The notes under the pieces were generated by a model. That model made no database searches and was not told where the DNA came from. It was given only the letters and a program-made list of their open reading frames with translations. The position numbers and the translations under genes were made by a program. This document shows, piece by piece, positions 1 through 10,832 of a stretch of 64,000 nucleotides of DNA; position 1 is the stretch's first letter; each line of letters begins with the position of its first letter. Location of the stretch: positions 64,271,815 through 64,335,814 of the forward strand of contig NC_134573.1 of NCBI RefSeq assembly GCF_050947875.1, read 5' to 3'. Source of the DNA: Dermacentor variabilis (Eukaryota > Arthropoda > Arachnida > Ixodida > Ixodidae).

Positions 1-564
1 TAAAAGACTGACGGTCATCCACGTCCTCGTGGAATGCAGGGAAACAGAATGCGAGAGAAAAAAGCACTTTCCCTTGGCGTATCAACACCATATCCCATTA
101 CATCCAGCACAATTTCTCGGCTCGAACCCGTTATTCAACACCACATCAGTTTTAAATTATTTAAGTGACATTCAAACATTGCACATTATCCGACAAAGTG
201 TTACGTAGTACGGCTTCTTAGCAGAGGCTGCTGCTGCATTTGTTACATTAGCATAGCACGTGTCTCGAGGCCCTTGCATTCAAGGGCCCTGGTGAGACAT
301 CAGCGCTGCGTTCGCTACATGTTTTGTTTCATCATCCGCGTGTAACAGGACAGTTCCATATTTCACATCTCTGGTCATCGTCATTGTTTTAATACTTATT
401 TACTTTACGCAATCCAGAGAGACTGATTTTAGGCCTATTTACAGCCATGCCACATCCACCATTCGAAGTACATTTCTTCACTTCACGAACAATTTATTGA
501 AAACCGATCACCATGTGTGCGGCGCTCTTTGGTCATATCTGGTCCTTGTGCCATAAAACCCCAT
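1..564. other. Intergenic or upstream sequence, nothing recognised
   Basis: No open frame, RNA gene or recognisable repeat was seen here. It is moderately AT-rich non-coding sequence to the left of the minisatellite-like repeat. Confidence 0.5.
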
Positions 565-790
565 ACATCATTACTTCGCCTTAATTAACACCAAAGGTAG
601 TGGGTTCGACTGTCGGTCTTCACGATGTCAATCGCAATTCATCTTTTTGATATGGCTGGTACGCCGATATCTCCAAGTTTGTTCGACTCTCACCAGAATT
701 CGAGGGTTCCAGTGCCTTGATTAAATATACATTAATTAACTATATCTTAATTACATGACATAATTACCTGTATCTTAATTAACACCCCCA
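565..790 (-). repeat. Degenerate TTAATTA-rich minisatellite, copy 1
   Basis: Short phrases recur: cttaattaacacc, an aaaggtagtgggttcgac-like segment and repeated cttaatta blocks. The reverse complement shares these phrases (ggtgttaattaaggc..., actcgaacccacgac) with 7300-7740. The two stretches are therefore inverted copies of one dispersed, internally repetitive family. No coding capacity was seen. Confidence 0.55.
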
Positions 791-1664
791 ATTTCGCAGG
801 CCACGCTGCAGAGTAGCGCAGATCGGCTGCCGCCGGATGCCGTGACGAGCTCGCTCGTTGAGCTCGCTGCGGTTCACTGAGGGCAACCACGTGCTATCTT
901 GGTACCTTTTGGTGCCGTGACTCAAGGCCCGAAAACCCAGATCTCACGAGCCCAGTCGCCTTCCTGAGGTGCACGCCCTCGAGGTGTGTCCCCATCATGG
1001 TTGAAGCTCGTTACGTTAGGAACCCTTTCAACGCGAGTCCGGATTGCGACATCCATCGCATAGCCAATGTGGGACCTGCAGACGTACTCGCACGAGCGAA
1101 CACGAAGGTCAAGTTTGCTCGGCCCTCCGAAAGTGTGTGATTGCCGTAAAGATAAGTGCGAAGGAAAACTGCTACTCATGTCACTTGGTGCGAGAGTTGC
1201 CGAGCGTAGTGATGTAGTACAGTGTGCGTATCCATGTGCATAGCACATGGATGAGATACGGTGAACTCAACCAAAAGCTGAGGGATAGCCTCCGAGTTCG
1301 CCGCGACGTAGACGCCAAAACCGGAAGTAGTGGTATCTATGTCAACCTTCAAAATAAAATTTGAACAGCTCGCCACGGTGAAGTGCAGTAAGTAGAGAAC
1401 GCACCACGCCACTTCGTCGTAGCCTTCGCAGTGCAATGCGTTGAAGAAGCACCGAAATCACCACGATGGGGATCAAAAGCGATCTTTGATTGGCAATATC
1501 TCCGCTTCTGCTGGGCACATAGCAGTGCTTTCTGTTGCAAAGTATTTCTGAATTAGTCTATTCTAACGTCCAATGCCTTTCTCGAGTGGTTCAGACCCCC
1601 TTCAGTTCCATTTTGAAAATGTAGCGTAGCTTTGAAACGTAGCGGAATACACGTAGCCGGGCCC
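791..1664. other. No recognisable gene
   Basis: Several medium-length open frames occur by chance on the minus strand, but none shows a known motif, a splice-compatible structure or similarity to anything else in the window. Confidence 0.4.
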
Positions 1665-1800
1665 TCTATCTCTAATGCAGACATGTTCACTTTCTCCCTG
1701 CTATCCCCGCACCCAAGGGATTCAAGTTGGCCAGAGGAGACTAAACCGACAGCTTGGTAGGTATCTTCACAATCTAATGAAACATGCTCCATCGTTTCAC
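1665..1800 (-). mobile_element. LINE C-terminal fragment (same family as 55652-56023)
   Basis: The minus frame from 1792 encodes a cysteine/histidine tail with MEHV, then CED about five residues on, then a VNMSA segment. The plus-strand fragment at 55652-56023 encodes the matching order (MEHV, CEDVY, LNMSA). Such Cys/His tails follow the reverse transcriptase in I/R1/LOA-type LINEs. Only the last few dozen residues remain and the frame then runs into unrelated sequence, so this is a dead fragment. The clade is an inference. Confidence 0.55.
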
Positions 1801-1984
1801 TAGCTTTAGCGCAGCAAGCGCGTGCTTATGCTTCTCGCCTACGGGGATGCGCGCACACGTGTGCCATCTGGTTGTGGTGCCAGGAATCAAGCGGATCACG
1901 CAGCACGCGTCCTCCGCTGGAATCGGTTGGCCTATTCGGCAAGAGAACAGCCACGCCGCAGCTGTCACGAAAACCCGGCGAAGA

Positions 1985-3390
1985 TCATAATGAAAACTTC
2001 GCTTTCAAAAACCGTGCGGTCGCCAGTGGGCGCTGAGAAACTGCTGAATCACACCACTGATTGAGCCTCCTGATGCATCTACCATCACGCTCGTGGAGGC
2101 GTCGTGCTGCGGACGCCCCGGGAGAGGTGCTGATAAGAGGGCCTCTTTGATAGCAATGAATGCTTCGTATTGATGCGGCAAACAAAGCAAGGGAAGGTGG
2201 AGTTGGCTGTGACAGTTTTGGCTGTGACTTTGGAGGGAAGGGTACGTATGACGCTGGCGTCAACCAAGTGACCCAAAAACTCCAAGGTTGGAACGCCAAA
2301 TTCATATTTGGCCAGGTTGGTGATCAGGCAATGCTTTGTGGGACGCTCGAAGAGGCGAGGCACTGGCTACCAGGAGGTCGTCCACTTAGACTGACACGAG
2401 CGATAGGCCTCGAAGGATGACATCAATGAAGGGTCGAAAATTTTGCACGGTATTTCTAAGGCCATAGCGCATACGGGTGACTTCGGATAGCGAGAATGGG
2501 CTCGCAATATCAGTCACATGAACGTCTTCCGGAGCGACGGGAATTGGGTGGTATGGCTTCTCGAGGTCGAGCTTAGTAAATAGCGTGCATCCAAGCAACT
2601 CCATTGCGAAGCCTTGGATTTTAGGTAAGGGCTACCGGTCTGGAACAGTGGCCAAGTTTAGGTCGCGGTAATACCCGCAAGGCCACCAATACCCACTTTT
2701 GTTTCTGAACGATGTGCAAAGGCACCGACCGGCTGCTTGACGACCGGCGTGAAATTCCTATCTAAACCATGTACTCGAATTCCCGACGTGCAATGCGGTA
2801 CTGCTCAGGAGCGACGCGGCGTTGTGTGGTATGGGTCGGCTGGCAGTTAGGGACGATACGATGGACGACGTCATGCTTTACAGGCTTAGTCCAGTCTGGT
2901 GCAGCGGTGATGGAGGGAAACTTCCGGAGCAAATCCCCGTACAGTGCAGATGAAGAGTAAACACAAACGGGCAGAGGTGAGAAGACGTGTGAGTGAGAGA
3001 CCTGTGCTGGAGTCGAGCATTTTCTTTCGGGCCATGTCAACCAGAAGAGAGAAGTGGAAAATGAAATCTGTTAAGAGTGTAGCATGGTTGACGTTGGCGA
3101 AGAGGAAAATCAAGTGGAACAATCGGCGCGGGCCGAATATTAGAAGCAGTGATCTGCGTCGGTACACAGGAATAGTCGTAGCATTCACAGCTTGAAACTG
3201 GGAGATAGGGGAAACGGTGCCGTCGACAGAATTTGTCGGCAGGATACTGACCTCGGCGCTTATATAGGTAAGAAACTTGATTCCGCTGGTGGTGTCGGCG
3301 ACGTAAAACCAGTGACTTGGAGTGTCGAGAGAACCACTCGTCGCTATTAGTGGTACCTGTTGTCATTTTCCGCCCAGGTATGCAGGCGCG
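1985..3390 (-). pseudogene. Degenerate Ty3/Gypsy pol fragment: protease, reverse transcriptase, RNase H
   Basis: Read leftwards on the minus strand. The part near 3366-2890 carries protease and linker pieces (IPVYRRRSLLLIFG, then HFSLLVDMARKK). About 2604-2386 carries reverse-transcriptase motifs (FTKLDLEKPYH, then MRYGLRNTVQNF). About 2305-1985 carries thumb and RNase H remnants (LEFLGHLVDAS). Frames change several times and stops interrupt the reading, so no functional protein can be made. The order PR-RT-RH is normal for Ty3/Gypsy, but the integrase expected downstream is missing. The integrase piece at 3871-4740 lies upstream instead, so it probably belongs to another copy. Confidence 0.8.
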
Positions 3391-3870
3391 TCAACGCTCC
3401 TCGGCAACACCGAGCTGCTGATGTACTAAAAAAATCGAGTACCGCGTTGCAGTCTGAGTGAGCGATTCGGGAACGGGAACGAGTGCGCCAGTAGTTGTGG
3501 GGAGTGTAGGATTGCCTCGAGCCGAACCGCGGTCGCTATTTAAATGGGTTTGCGGAAGCATGTGTAGGCTACTAAGCGCAATAAAAAATTCGCAACTTTA
3601 TTTCAGTGGTTGCGAGAGAGCCAACGGCGCATCCTCCCTCAATACATTCATCTTCTCTTTCCTTCTAGCATATCTTCGCACCAGCTCACGTGGTTGACCA
3701 GGGCCTCACTCGAAGAAGCAGAAAGACGTGCCACAGGTGCCCCCCCCTCCCCCTCCTGCAGACAAGTGGCCGTGGTCACCTGAAAAGTTATTCCGGCGGG
3801 CGCGCTCATAATGAGGGAAGGTTTCATCCTCTCGAGAGCAATTGCGTCTTTACGTCCGATGCCCAGTGTA
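3391..3870 (-). mobile_element. Possible LTR remnant between two Gypsy fragments
   Basis: This stretch separates an integrase C-terminus from a protease start in the same orientation, which is where an LTR shared by two partial copies would sit. It contains an AT-rich TATA-like tract near 3537-3545 and AATAAA-type signals (tttatt near 3598). Clear TG...CA ends were not found, so the LTR call is inferred from position and signals. Confidence 0.3.
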
Positions 3871-4740
3871 CTAAAGGGGCCTTCTGAACTCCTTAGCGAC
3901 TGGGAAGAGGTCGTCATAGCTAGGTTGAAGAAGACAACGAGGCTCGTCAATATGGACGAAAACTTGAGCGGACGTTTGCAGGCATAAGGGTAGGAAAATA
4001 TTACGTGGACTCGTGTGTGCCGAAGTTGGCGAAGGAGGCAAGGATTGCATAAAAGTCCGCAGACGCTGAACGAAATAACCTACATAAGGAACAGACGGCG
4101 TGGAAGAGGCGGCGACGTGATCACCCGCCAAGCGTAGGGTGCACGTGCAAATCATTTGGGCTACTTAGCAGGAGAGCTCTCTTCGGAGGGTAGATCGAAG
4201 GCCAAGCAGAACGATTGGTAGGTGTGAAACCCGATAGGCAGCGCAAGGCTGAGCAGCTTTCAACTGCCGGTGCAGTCTCTCGATGGTGCCATAGGATGCT
4301 AGGTGATAAACGTGATAACCTGTTGTGCGGGTGTGCACGCAACCCAGGAGATATGTTAGGGATGTAAAAATGGCGGACTCGGACTGCCTGCCGTGGTCAA
4401 TAGTCACCTTCGACGGTACACCAAAATGGCTGATGTAGGTAAGCAGGAAAGTATGGACAACTGTGTCTGCCGTGACGTCAGGAATGGGAGCCGCTTCAGG
4501 CCACGGGGTGTACCAATCAATCCATGCAGGCAAGTGCGTATAACCACGGGATGATGGTAAAAAGTCCCACGATGTCCAGAGACGAGAAACGTGGCGCGCT
4601 GGTAAGTGCAAACGCTGAGAATTGTTCCGTGACCCAAGCTGGCGAAAGGCTTATTGAAGAGCGGCACAGATCTAGTGCATTCATCGCACAGCTCGCATAA
4701 AGCCTTGACCTGAAATGCGCTCGCCGAAAATCCACACATT
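3871..4740 (-). pseudogene. Degenerate Ty3/Gypsy integrase fragment
   Basis: The minus frame covering 4611-4165 reads through an integrase core: a WTSWDFLPSS start, WIDWYTPWPEA, HFGVPSKVTIDHGRQ (second catalytic Asp) and a conserved RLHRQLKAA helix. The frame at 4155-3871 continues as an integrase C-terminal tail (FVHIDEPRCLLQPSYDDLF). The upstream frame (to 4739) holds a KALCELCDECTRS zinc-binding remnant. At least two frameshifts break it. It is an inactive 3' part of a Gypsy element on the minus strand, upstream of rather than downstream from the neighbouring PR-RT fragment. Confidence 0.75.
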
Positions 4741-5344
4741 TCTACCTCATTTGTGGCGCAGCCTGCTAAAGCACCGAGTTGCTCTCCTTGAGGAATCCGT
4801 GTGACATGGGTTCGATTCTGTTTGGCATCCCAGAAATTTAAGGGATCTTTTCGTTATTGTGAAGTGGCACATTCCTAGTCGCACATACGCTGTTGCCCAA
4901 GTTAGCGTCGAGGAGTTTCAATGAACAGCGGTACCTAACTAGTCCCGAATACACCCTTGTCGGGAAGAAATAGGTTCGTTGAAGAGTGGCACATATGAAC
5001 ACATTACAAAATGCTCAGTGACCCAAGCAGATCCGGCGGTTGTTATTGAATCCTGTTCCCTTGGCAGAGCATCCCAATGCACTACCCGTTCGGCCATGGA
5101 CTTCCCAGTAAACCAGATAAGCGGGAAAACGGCTAGAGACGAACGTAGCCCCAGGAAAGCGCGTGATTTACCCTATGAATGCATTCCCATTTACCCTATG
5201 CATTCGAAAGCTTTTGTATCTATGTGAAATGTTAGAAATAGTATACACCAAAAACGCGTGAGCTGGAAGCAAACTCCATTTTTTTAGTAAAGATTTGAAC
5301 CGAACACTTGGACTAACAGCATTTCTTTCTGGAGGTAGCACGAG
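4741..5344. other. No recognisable gene
   Basis: No motif-bearing frame, tRNA fold or clear repeat was seen between the integrase fragment and the RTE 3' end. Confidence 0.4.
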
Positions 5345-5603
5345 AGGAAGAAATGTAGCTTGACAGGCCATGTAATGCGTAGAGCAGATAACTAGTTATC
5401 TATTAAATTGCAGAAAGAGTTCCGAGGAGCGCAGTTGAAGAACGTAAAAACTATAGCTGATATTATGAAATTAGGAAATTCGCCTGTACAATGTCCGATT
5501 AGCTGGTGCAGGGCAGGAGTAATTGAAGATCACCGAAAGAAACATTCGCCCTGCAGTGGACACAGCTATTATCATTATCATGATGATGATGATGATGATG
5601 ATG
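5345..5603 (+). mobile_element. RTE-type LINE 3' end with (ATG)n tail
   Basis: The stretch begins with a degraded GHVMRR-like coding phrase (gacaggccatgtaatgcgtaga) and ends with the ccctgcagtggaca motif. A (gat) microsatellite at about 5579-5603 follows. The same coding phrase and trinucleotide tail close the long RTE copy at 37090-40445. This is a 5'-truncated, decayed plus-strand copy. Confidence 0.7.
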
Positions 5604-5870
5604 TGGCTGATGACTCGGCTAAACTTATCACAGGGAGGACTCAAGCCTACGGACATATAAACAAAGACCGTTTTATGTTTCACAAAGACTCTTTGCCTGC
5701 GGCTGTCACACCCGCCTCCCTTACGAAAATTCGTTGCGAGCAGTACACCGACGAACCCTAGAACACATGCGTCTTTCAGCATGTGGCTTATATTTAGGTT
5801 CACCTTAAAGAACTCCAGGAGGCAAAAGTAATTCCGAGTCTCTTTCTAAATGGCATTCCTTTAAAGCAGG

Positions 5871-6400
5871 TTGTGGCTTTGGCACCTGAAACCCCAAAGT
5901 CTAATTATTTATTTGCGGACGCAGGGCACCACAAGGACTCTCTCCATGCGTTCAATGAGATTACAAAGCACCATCAGCTCGGCAGGAGCGTCTATCCCCC
6001 GCCCCACGCCAAGCACTCCAGGCCTGTCTTCCACCCTTCGCATGCTGCAGATTGGGTCCTATCCCAGCCTAGCCGGGGTCAGCGGGTACGCGGACTCGTT
6101 CGAGCCCAATTGTCCGAATTGCGGCGATCTGCACTTTAGAAAACATGCTCTGGCGACGTCCCTCGTTACGAAACCACGAATATCTCACCACGGAAGGAGA
6201 GTGGGAGGAGGCACTCAAGAACTCCAACCTCGCCGCTCAGCTACGGGCCGTCCAGAGGGCCCGCGGCGCGGCGGTCAAGCACGGCCTGCTCGTCCCAACG
6301 TGGGAGCGGCCCGCAGCTGCTCCTTCCTCGTAAGGGGGTTTCAGAGTCGCTCCTCAGGACCTAAATAAAGTTCATTTCCTGCCTGTCTGCCCTAGATAGC
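5871..6400 (+). mobile_element. LINE 3' end (I-like), C-terminal Cys/His domain and 3' UTR
   Basis: Across shifting frames the text reads IYPPPHA-like, then MLQIGSYPSLAGVSGYADSF, then CPNCGDLHF with HALW, then EALKNSNLAAQLRAVQRARG and a VPTWERP end. The 3' UTR holds AATAAA at about 6364. A Cys/His finger followed by a QLRAVQRA helix closes the ORF2 of tick I-like LINEs (family knowledge). Frame changes around 6000-6145 show it is dead. Only the terminal 0.5 kb is present. Confidence 0.65.
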
Positions 6401-6467
6401 ACCGCGGCAATTAGGAGCGGCCTGCCGCATCCCTTTTTTTGTTTCTCAGTCCTCCGTTTTACCATAT

Positions 6468-6883
6468 TGTCACGTCGTAGTGACGTTGAAGAAAGCAGCA
6501 ATACGGTGGAATACAAAACTAGCTTTTATTGGGCGAACCTGTGCCCACAAAAACAGGCTACACTTATAGCACAACGATAGCGGCGAACACGTTCGGCGAT
6601 CGTCGGAAATCTGACCAACGAGTCAAGTGCGTCGGCTTTTATACATCAATCGTCGAATGTTCCAGGCTAATCGTTGGGACCCGCGTGCCTTCCACAAAGT
6701 TCTACACTATTCGCGTCAGGTGATGAAATCAGATAACATAAGGTTCGGCGACAACAGACAGCGGATAGAAGCATCGATAACTTTCCAGAAACTTCGGATA
6801 AATGCAGGCGCGACCCGCGCTGTGCGATAACATTTGTTAGGCGGCGAAATGTGGTTGCCCGATAAAGATAAGTATACGTGTCA
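6468..6883 (-). mobile_element. Solo LTR with 4-bp target-site duplication
   Basis: A 416-bp block starts TGTCAC and ends GTGTCA (TG...CA). It is flanked by identical ATAT copies at 6464-6467 and 6884-6887. Read on the minus strand it has the internal order of an LTR. A TATAAAAG box lies at 6643-6636. An AATAAA signal follows about 106 bp downstream at 6530-6525, 57 bp before the end. No pol sequence is attached on either side, so recombination between two LTRs probably removed the internal part. The superfamily is probably Gypsy, given the 4-bp duplication. Confidence 0.75.
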
Positions 6884-6887
6884 ATAT

Positions 6888-7299
6888 GCTGCGCATGGCT
6901 AACAGACTGAGTTTGTACGGTTAGACGTTTGTAGTATGAAAGACACCATGGGTGAGCTTGCGCGAAGGTTTAAATGAAGCACGTTAGCTAGCCTATGGTA
7001 AACAACAAAGACAAAGCACGGTCGATCATGACTGGTCGAGTATCGCGAGCGGCTGCACTAGGTCCATATCAGCCTCCCTATACCTTCACACAAGCAAGAA
7101 CTTCGGCACAAGGAAAGGAACAGAGAAAGGAAATAACCAACCCGGCGACAGGCTTCCTTTAAGGTCAGCAAAATTGTAAGCGAAATTCTATCACTTTACT
7201 ATTACGGCGAAAGCCTTAAACGGCTAATGGGGTGAAAAATCCTTTGTCCTGCGTTGCGCCGTCCGGCTTATGGCACCAAATTCATAGGGAGTCGAAACC
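6888..7299. other. No recognisable gene
   Basis: Nothing beyond ordinary non-coding sequence was seen between the solo LTR and the minisatellite-like repeat. Confidence 0.4.
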
Positions 7300-7740
7300 A
7301 CTTGGAGATATGCGCGAACTGGCGATATCTCCAAATTGAATTACAGTTCACCTATTGAAGTACGAGAGTCGAACCCACGACCTTCGGTGTGAGCCGAACC
7401 CTCGAATTTTGGTGTTAATTAAGACGAAGCTGACTATAGCACTCGAACACGTGATCCAACACGGAGATATGGGTGAACCGGCCATATCTGCAAGTTCGAT
7501 TCCAATTGACTTTGTGAAGGTCGAGAGCCGAAAACGCTACCTTTGGTGTTAATTAGGGCGCTAAGTTCATTGAGACACGCCTAATTAAGATAGAGGTCAT
7601 TAAGGCACTCGAGCCCGCAACCTTTGGTGGGAGTCACAGCCGCGACCTTTGCTGTTAATTAGGGTGAAGTTAATTAAGCGCCATTAATTAAGGTAGCGTT
7701 AGGTAAGGCACTCGAACCCACGACGTTTGTCGGCACAAAA
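7300..7740 (+). repeat. Degenerate TTAATTA-rich minisatellite, copy 2
   Basis: Irregular units recur, built from ggtgttaattagg, gaagttaattaagg, ggcactcgaacccacgac and cctttggtg. Unit spacing is variable, roughly 40-90 bp. The same phrases occur inverted at 565-790. It lies just downstream (on the minus strand) of the FAAH2 poly(A) signal. Confidence 0.6.
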
Positions 7741-7859
7741 CAATAGGAATTAACAAGGCAATAAAATGAAAATGTCATGTAATGAATGTCTCGTGAGCGG
7801 GAAGGCTTTCGCCTTCAACCTCTCTAGCGTATGCTGAAGTGGCTGTCAACTCTTATTCT

Positions 7860-7865
7860 TTTATT
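7860..7865 (-). promoter_or_regulatory. Poly(A) signal AATAAA overlapping the FAAH2 stop codon
   Basis: On the minus strand the stop and signal read TGAATAAA. The last base of the TGA (7865) is the first base of AATAAA. A second, weaker AATAAG follows about 10 bp downstream. If used, the 3' UTR would be only a few tens of bases. Confidence 0.6.
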
Positions 7866-8503
7866 CACACGTGACGAACGTGACCGTTCGTTGCGGCTCC
7901 GGTCGCGGCGGCTGCAGGGTCCCTCCAACCTCCGAACGCCTTCTCGATCTCGAGCGCCAGCTCGAGTGTCAGCCGGTCGTTGTCACCGGCCGCCACCAGC
8001 TGCACGCCGACGGGCAGACGGGATCGGGCGCCCAGGCCCACGGGACACGCCGTGGCTGGAAGACCCAAGACGTTAAACACACCCGCGTACGCGAAGTTGA
8101 AAGGCCTCAAGGTGGGCACGCCGTGATACGGCGCGGGTTCTGGGTGCGTCGGAAGCAGCAGGACGCCGTCGCTGCCCAGCAGAGACTCTAGGTCGAGTCG
8201 CAGTTGCTGAACCCGAGCGCAGAGTGAGCGCGACGTGGCCGATTCTTTCTTGGCGCCCGGACCGATGCCTTCGGCGAGCGCGAGCGTGATGGCGTTGATG
8301 GTGTGCTCCGACTGGCCGACCATCCAGCGCAGTAACTCCAGGCCCGGAGACATGGGGCTGCCACTCTCGCGCAGCACCTGCCGAAAGGCGGGCCCGTCGC
8401 CCGAAGCCATCATGGCGGCCCACATCTCGAACGCGAGCCGCAGAGAGGGAAGCCGCACGGGAGACACCCGGAGGCCCGCGTTGTCCCGCAGGTGAGCCGC
8501 CAC
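7865..8503 (-). CDS. FAAH2: FAAH2-like amidase, last coding exon (C-terminal part)
   Basis: Fatty-acid amide hydrolases hydrolyse the amide bond of lipid messengers such as anandamide and oleamide. They are membrane-associated serine hydrolases of the amidase-signature family. This exon follows a clean acceptor (...gatcgtag/GTG) in phase 0 and encodes about 212 residues to a TGA at 7867-7865. It carries the family's C-terminal signatures: FEMWAAMM, LLGSDGVLLLPTHPEPAP, RPFNFAYAGVFNVLGLPAT, then PVGVQLVA, DRLTLELALEIEKAFGGW. The alternation of these blocks and their spacing match the end of animal FAAH2. The exon is GC-rich, unlike the surrounding repeats, and has no internal stop, which suggests a functional gene. 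It joins in phase to the 99-bp exon at 11893-11795. Confidence 0.92.
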   Translation of the reverse strand: MAAHLRDNAGLRVSPVRLPSLRLAFEMWAAMMASGDGPAFRQVLRESGSPMSPGLELLRWMVGQSEHTINAITLALAEGIGPGAKKESATSRSLCARVQQLRLDLESLLGSDGVLLLPTHPEPAPYHGVPTLRPFNFAYAGVFNVLGLPATACPVGLGARSRLPVGVQLVAAGDNDRLTLELALEIEKAFGGWRDPAAAATGAATNGHVRHV

Positions 8504-9249
8504 CTACGATCGCGCGAGAAAGGGGAACTGTGCTCGGTGCTGGTGCGACAAGGACGCTTTGAGTGCCGGAGATCTGTCAGACCTTCTTTAGAGTAGCTCC
8601 CTTTTTTCAGGGCACTGTACTTGATGTTCTAACATTTGGTCAGTGTATCACATCGATACCTCTCGCTTCACTCTACTTTGTATCGTTGAACGGACAGATC
8701 ATAGTGAAAACGCAGTAGGAGCACCTTAGCTGGCACCCACGCAGCACGAGACGAAAATGAATTGGAATACAATCATTACACAGTGCTACATTTCCTTTCG
8801 CGTATTCATCGCACAGTGACATTTGTAGAAACCTGCGCTACATATGCGTCACGCACTTCGTTATTGACCAGGCGTGATGTGCTCGTACTCGTGCAATATC
8901 ACGAGCAGCAGGTGACAAGTCCAGTGGATGTCCTTCTTGGCCCTAATACGATCTGCCTAAGATCTTGTTAAAGGTGGCTGATGATCTAAGGAAGGCATAT
9001 AGCACCACGCTGTAAAAAAAAGGGGGAATGTCTTCCGTTCCACGTTCAGAGAAATGTACTTCACCAATGGTCAGCAAATAAACTTATGAGCCCACTGTTA
9101 GGCTTCGGAACTAAACTTGAGAGTACGCGTGTTCGCAAAAACATCTTACGCAATAATTGTTCGCAAGGTAAAATGTTATCAAATCTTGAAGCTGGTGACA
9201 TATTACTAGGAAAGGAGGGCAGCCAAAGAGCACCTACGATCGAAACACT
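8504..9249. other. FAAH2 intron sequence, nothing recognised
   Basis: This is part of the 3.3-kb last intron of the FAAH2-like gene. No motif-bearing frame or clear repeat boundary was seen. Confidence 0.5.
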
Positions 9250-10832
9250 TTGCGAATTGGGCCCCAGATGCTTTTCTGTGCTAGAATTTTTGACTCACAG
9301 TTACCACTCCAAATATTTGAAATGTGCCTTCGTTCCTCGATAGCGAGAGCCTTGGATCACCGAGATTGCACCGCTGCACATCTCGAAGGCATGTGCGATG
9401 TCATAATTCGTGGCATGTGCACGACTCCTTAACTCGTGAAATGTTATTGCACAAACTGTGCATACACGGTCTTCGTGGTACTCCACTAACCTTGGTGATA
9501 TCTTATTTATGCAAGCGATTACAACACGTTAATTTAGGTAATTACAAGTTGTATGTTGTCCCTATTTTAAGTGGCGTCACACAAGGGAGCGTTTAGGCCC
9601 ATTATTGTTTACCAGCTGCATTAACGACATTATTATTTCAGATAATATCATAAAATTTGTGGCATACGCGGACGACACCAGCACGTTTCTATCTATCCCA
9701 GATGCAGATGAAATAATAATGAGATGGAATAAGTTCCTACATCAATTATTTATTTGGTCAAATGAAAACTGTATAACTATTAACACCACAATATCCAAAG
9801 CTATGATTTTTCGAGCAGTAAATAAAACAAATTCTTCTTAAACAGCCGCTTGCGTACGCTGGTCAAGAAACATATGTCAGTGAACATAAAATTCTTGGTG
9901 TCAACTTTTTGCTCGCCTGAGTTGGGATGAGCATGTCACCAGTGTGTGTAAAAAAGATCTTTCTGTAGCTGGCGTACTTGCTGGCTGTCGACGTCTCCTC
10001 CCGACGCAAGTAAGACACACGTGTATCCCGCCCTTTTGCCACCAAAACTAAATTATTGCAATATGGTGTGGGCGACTACGACTAAAGCGAACTTTGTAAA
10101 CCTTCAGGTTTTACAAAACACGATGAATCGCCATATAGCTAACCTTGATTATATGTCCTAAACAAAACCAGCGATAAATAAGTACGGTATTTCCTTTGCT
10201 AAATTCATGTATGCATTTCGAATTTTGCGTTCATTTTATTTCGCTTGTGATGTCTTTAAAGCCGTTTTTTAACAAATACTGCATGATTAACGCCTAGGGT
10301 TTCTATCGCATGTGTACTAGAAACAGTGATATCTGGTGTATTCCAAAGTTTCGAAATAATTGTAAACACCAAACACTGCACTACAGATTTCCAAGAATAC
10401 TTAACCAGTACAAGCACGCCATAAATTTCTCATTGCAAGTACTACACATTTTCATCGCAAACATAGGGTATTAGTATTGATATGTTCATATTCTAACAAG
10501 TTCTTTAGGCCAGGTTCTCGCTTAATATTCTTTTGTTAATTCATTTGTATACTAACTGAAAACTGAAAATTTCGTGTACGTATAGAAGTGGTTTTTCTAA
10601 TGTGTAAACCCAACGCGGATCAATGTACGTACTCGTTGATGTATTTGTTGTTTCTGTTTTTGAGTTTGTGTACAATACTGTCGGTCGTTCTTGCCACCTG
10701 CCTTGTAAGGGTTTTCCGGCCTTGTCAAGCTGCTGACGGCAGCTTTTGGCCGGCTAACCTCACCAAAAAGCTTTTTCTCTTTTGTTTTTTCTCCTCACTT
10801 TCTGGTGAATAAAACTACTTGAATTGAATTCC
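9250..10832 (+). pseudogene. LINE reverse transcriptase 3' portion (Jockey/CR1/L2-like)
   Basis: Split over several frames, the text carries non-LTR reverse-transcriptase motifs: SGVTQGSV near 9570-9596, a FTSCINDI segment, then KFVAYADDTSTF at 9656-9690 with the YADD catalytic motif intact, and a later LSWDEHVTSVCKK segment. Stops and frame changes between these make it inactive. The 3' end looks genuine: a long AT-rich UTR with a T-rich tract, then aataaaa and a ttgaattgaatt tail at about 10808-10830. Short TTGAA-type tails are typical of CR1/L2-like elements (family knowledge). It lies in the FAAH2 last intron, opposite to that gene. Confidence 0.75.

Noticed and set aside
5871..6368. 165-codon plus-strand frame as a possible host gene
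   Set aside because: It is a composite of frames over the Cys/His tail of a LINE. Recognisable LINE text jumps between frames here.
7871..8191. Plus-strand frames overlapping the FAAH2 last exon
   Set aside because: They are GC-rich shadows of the minus-strand coding exon, which carries all the amidase motifs.
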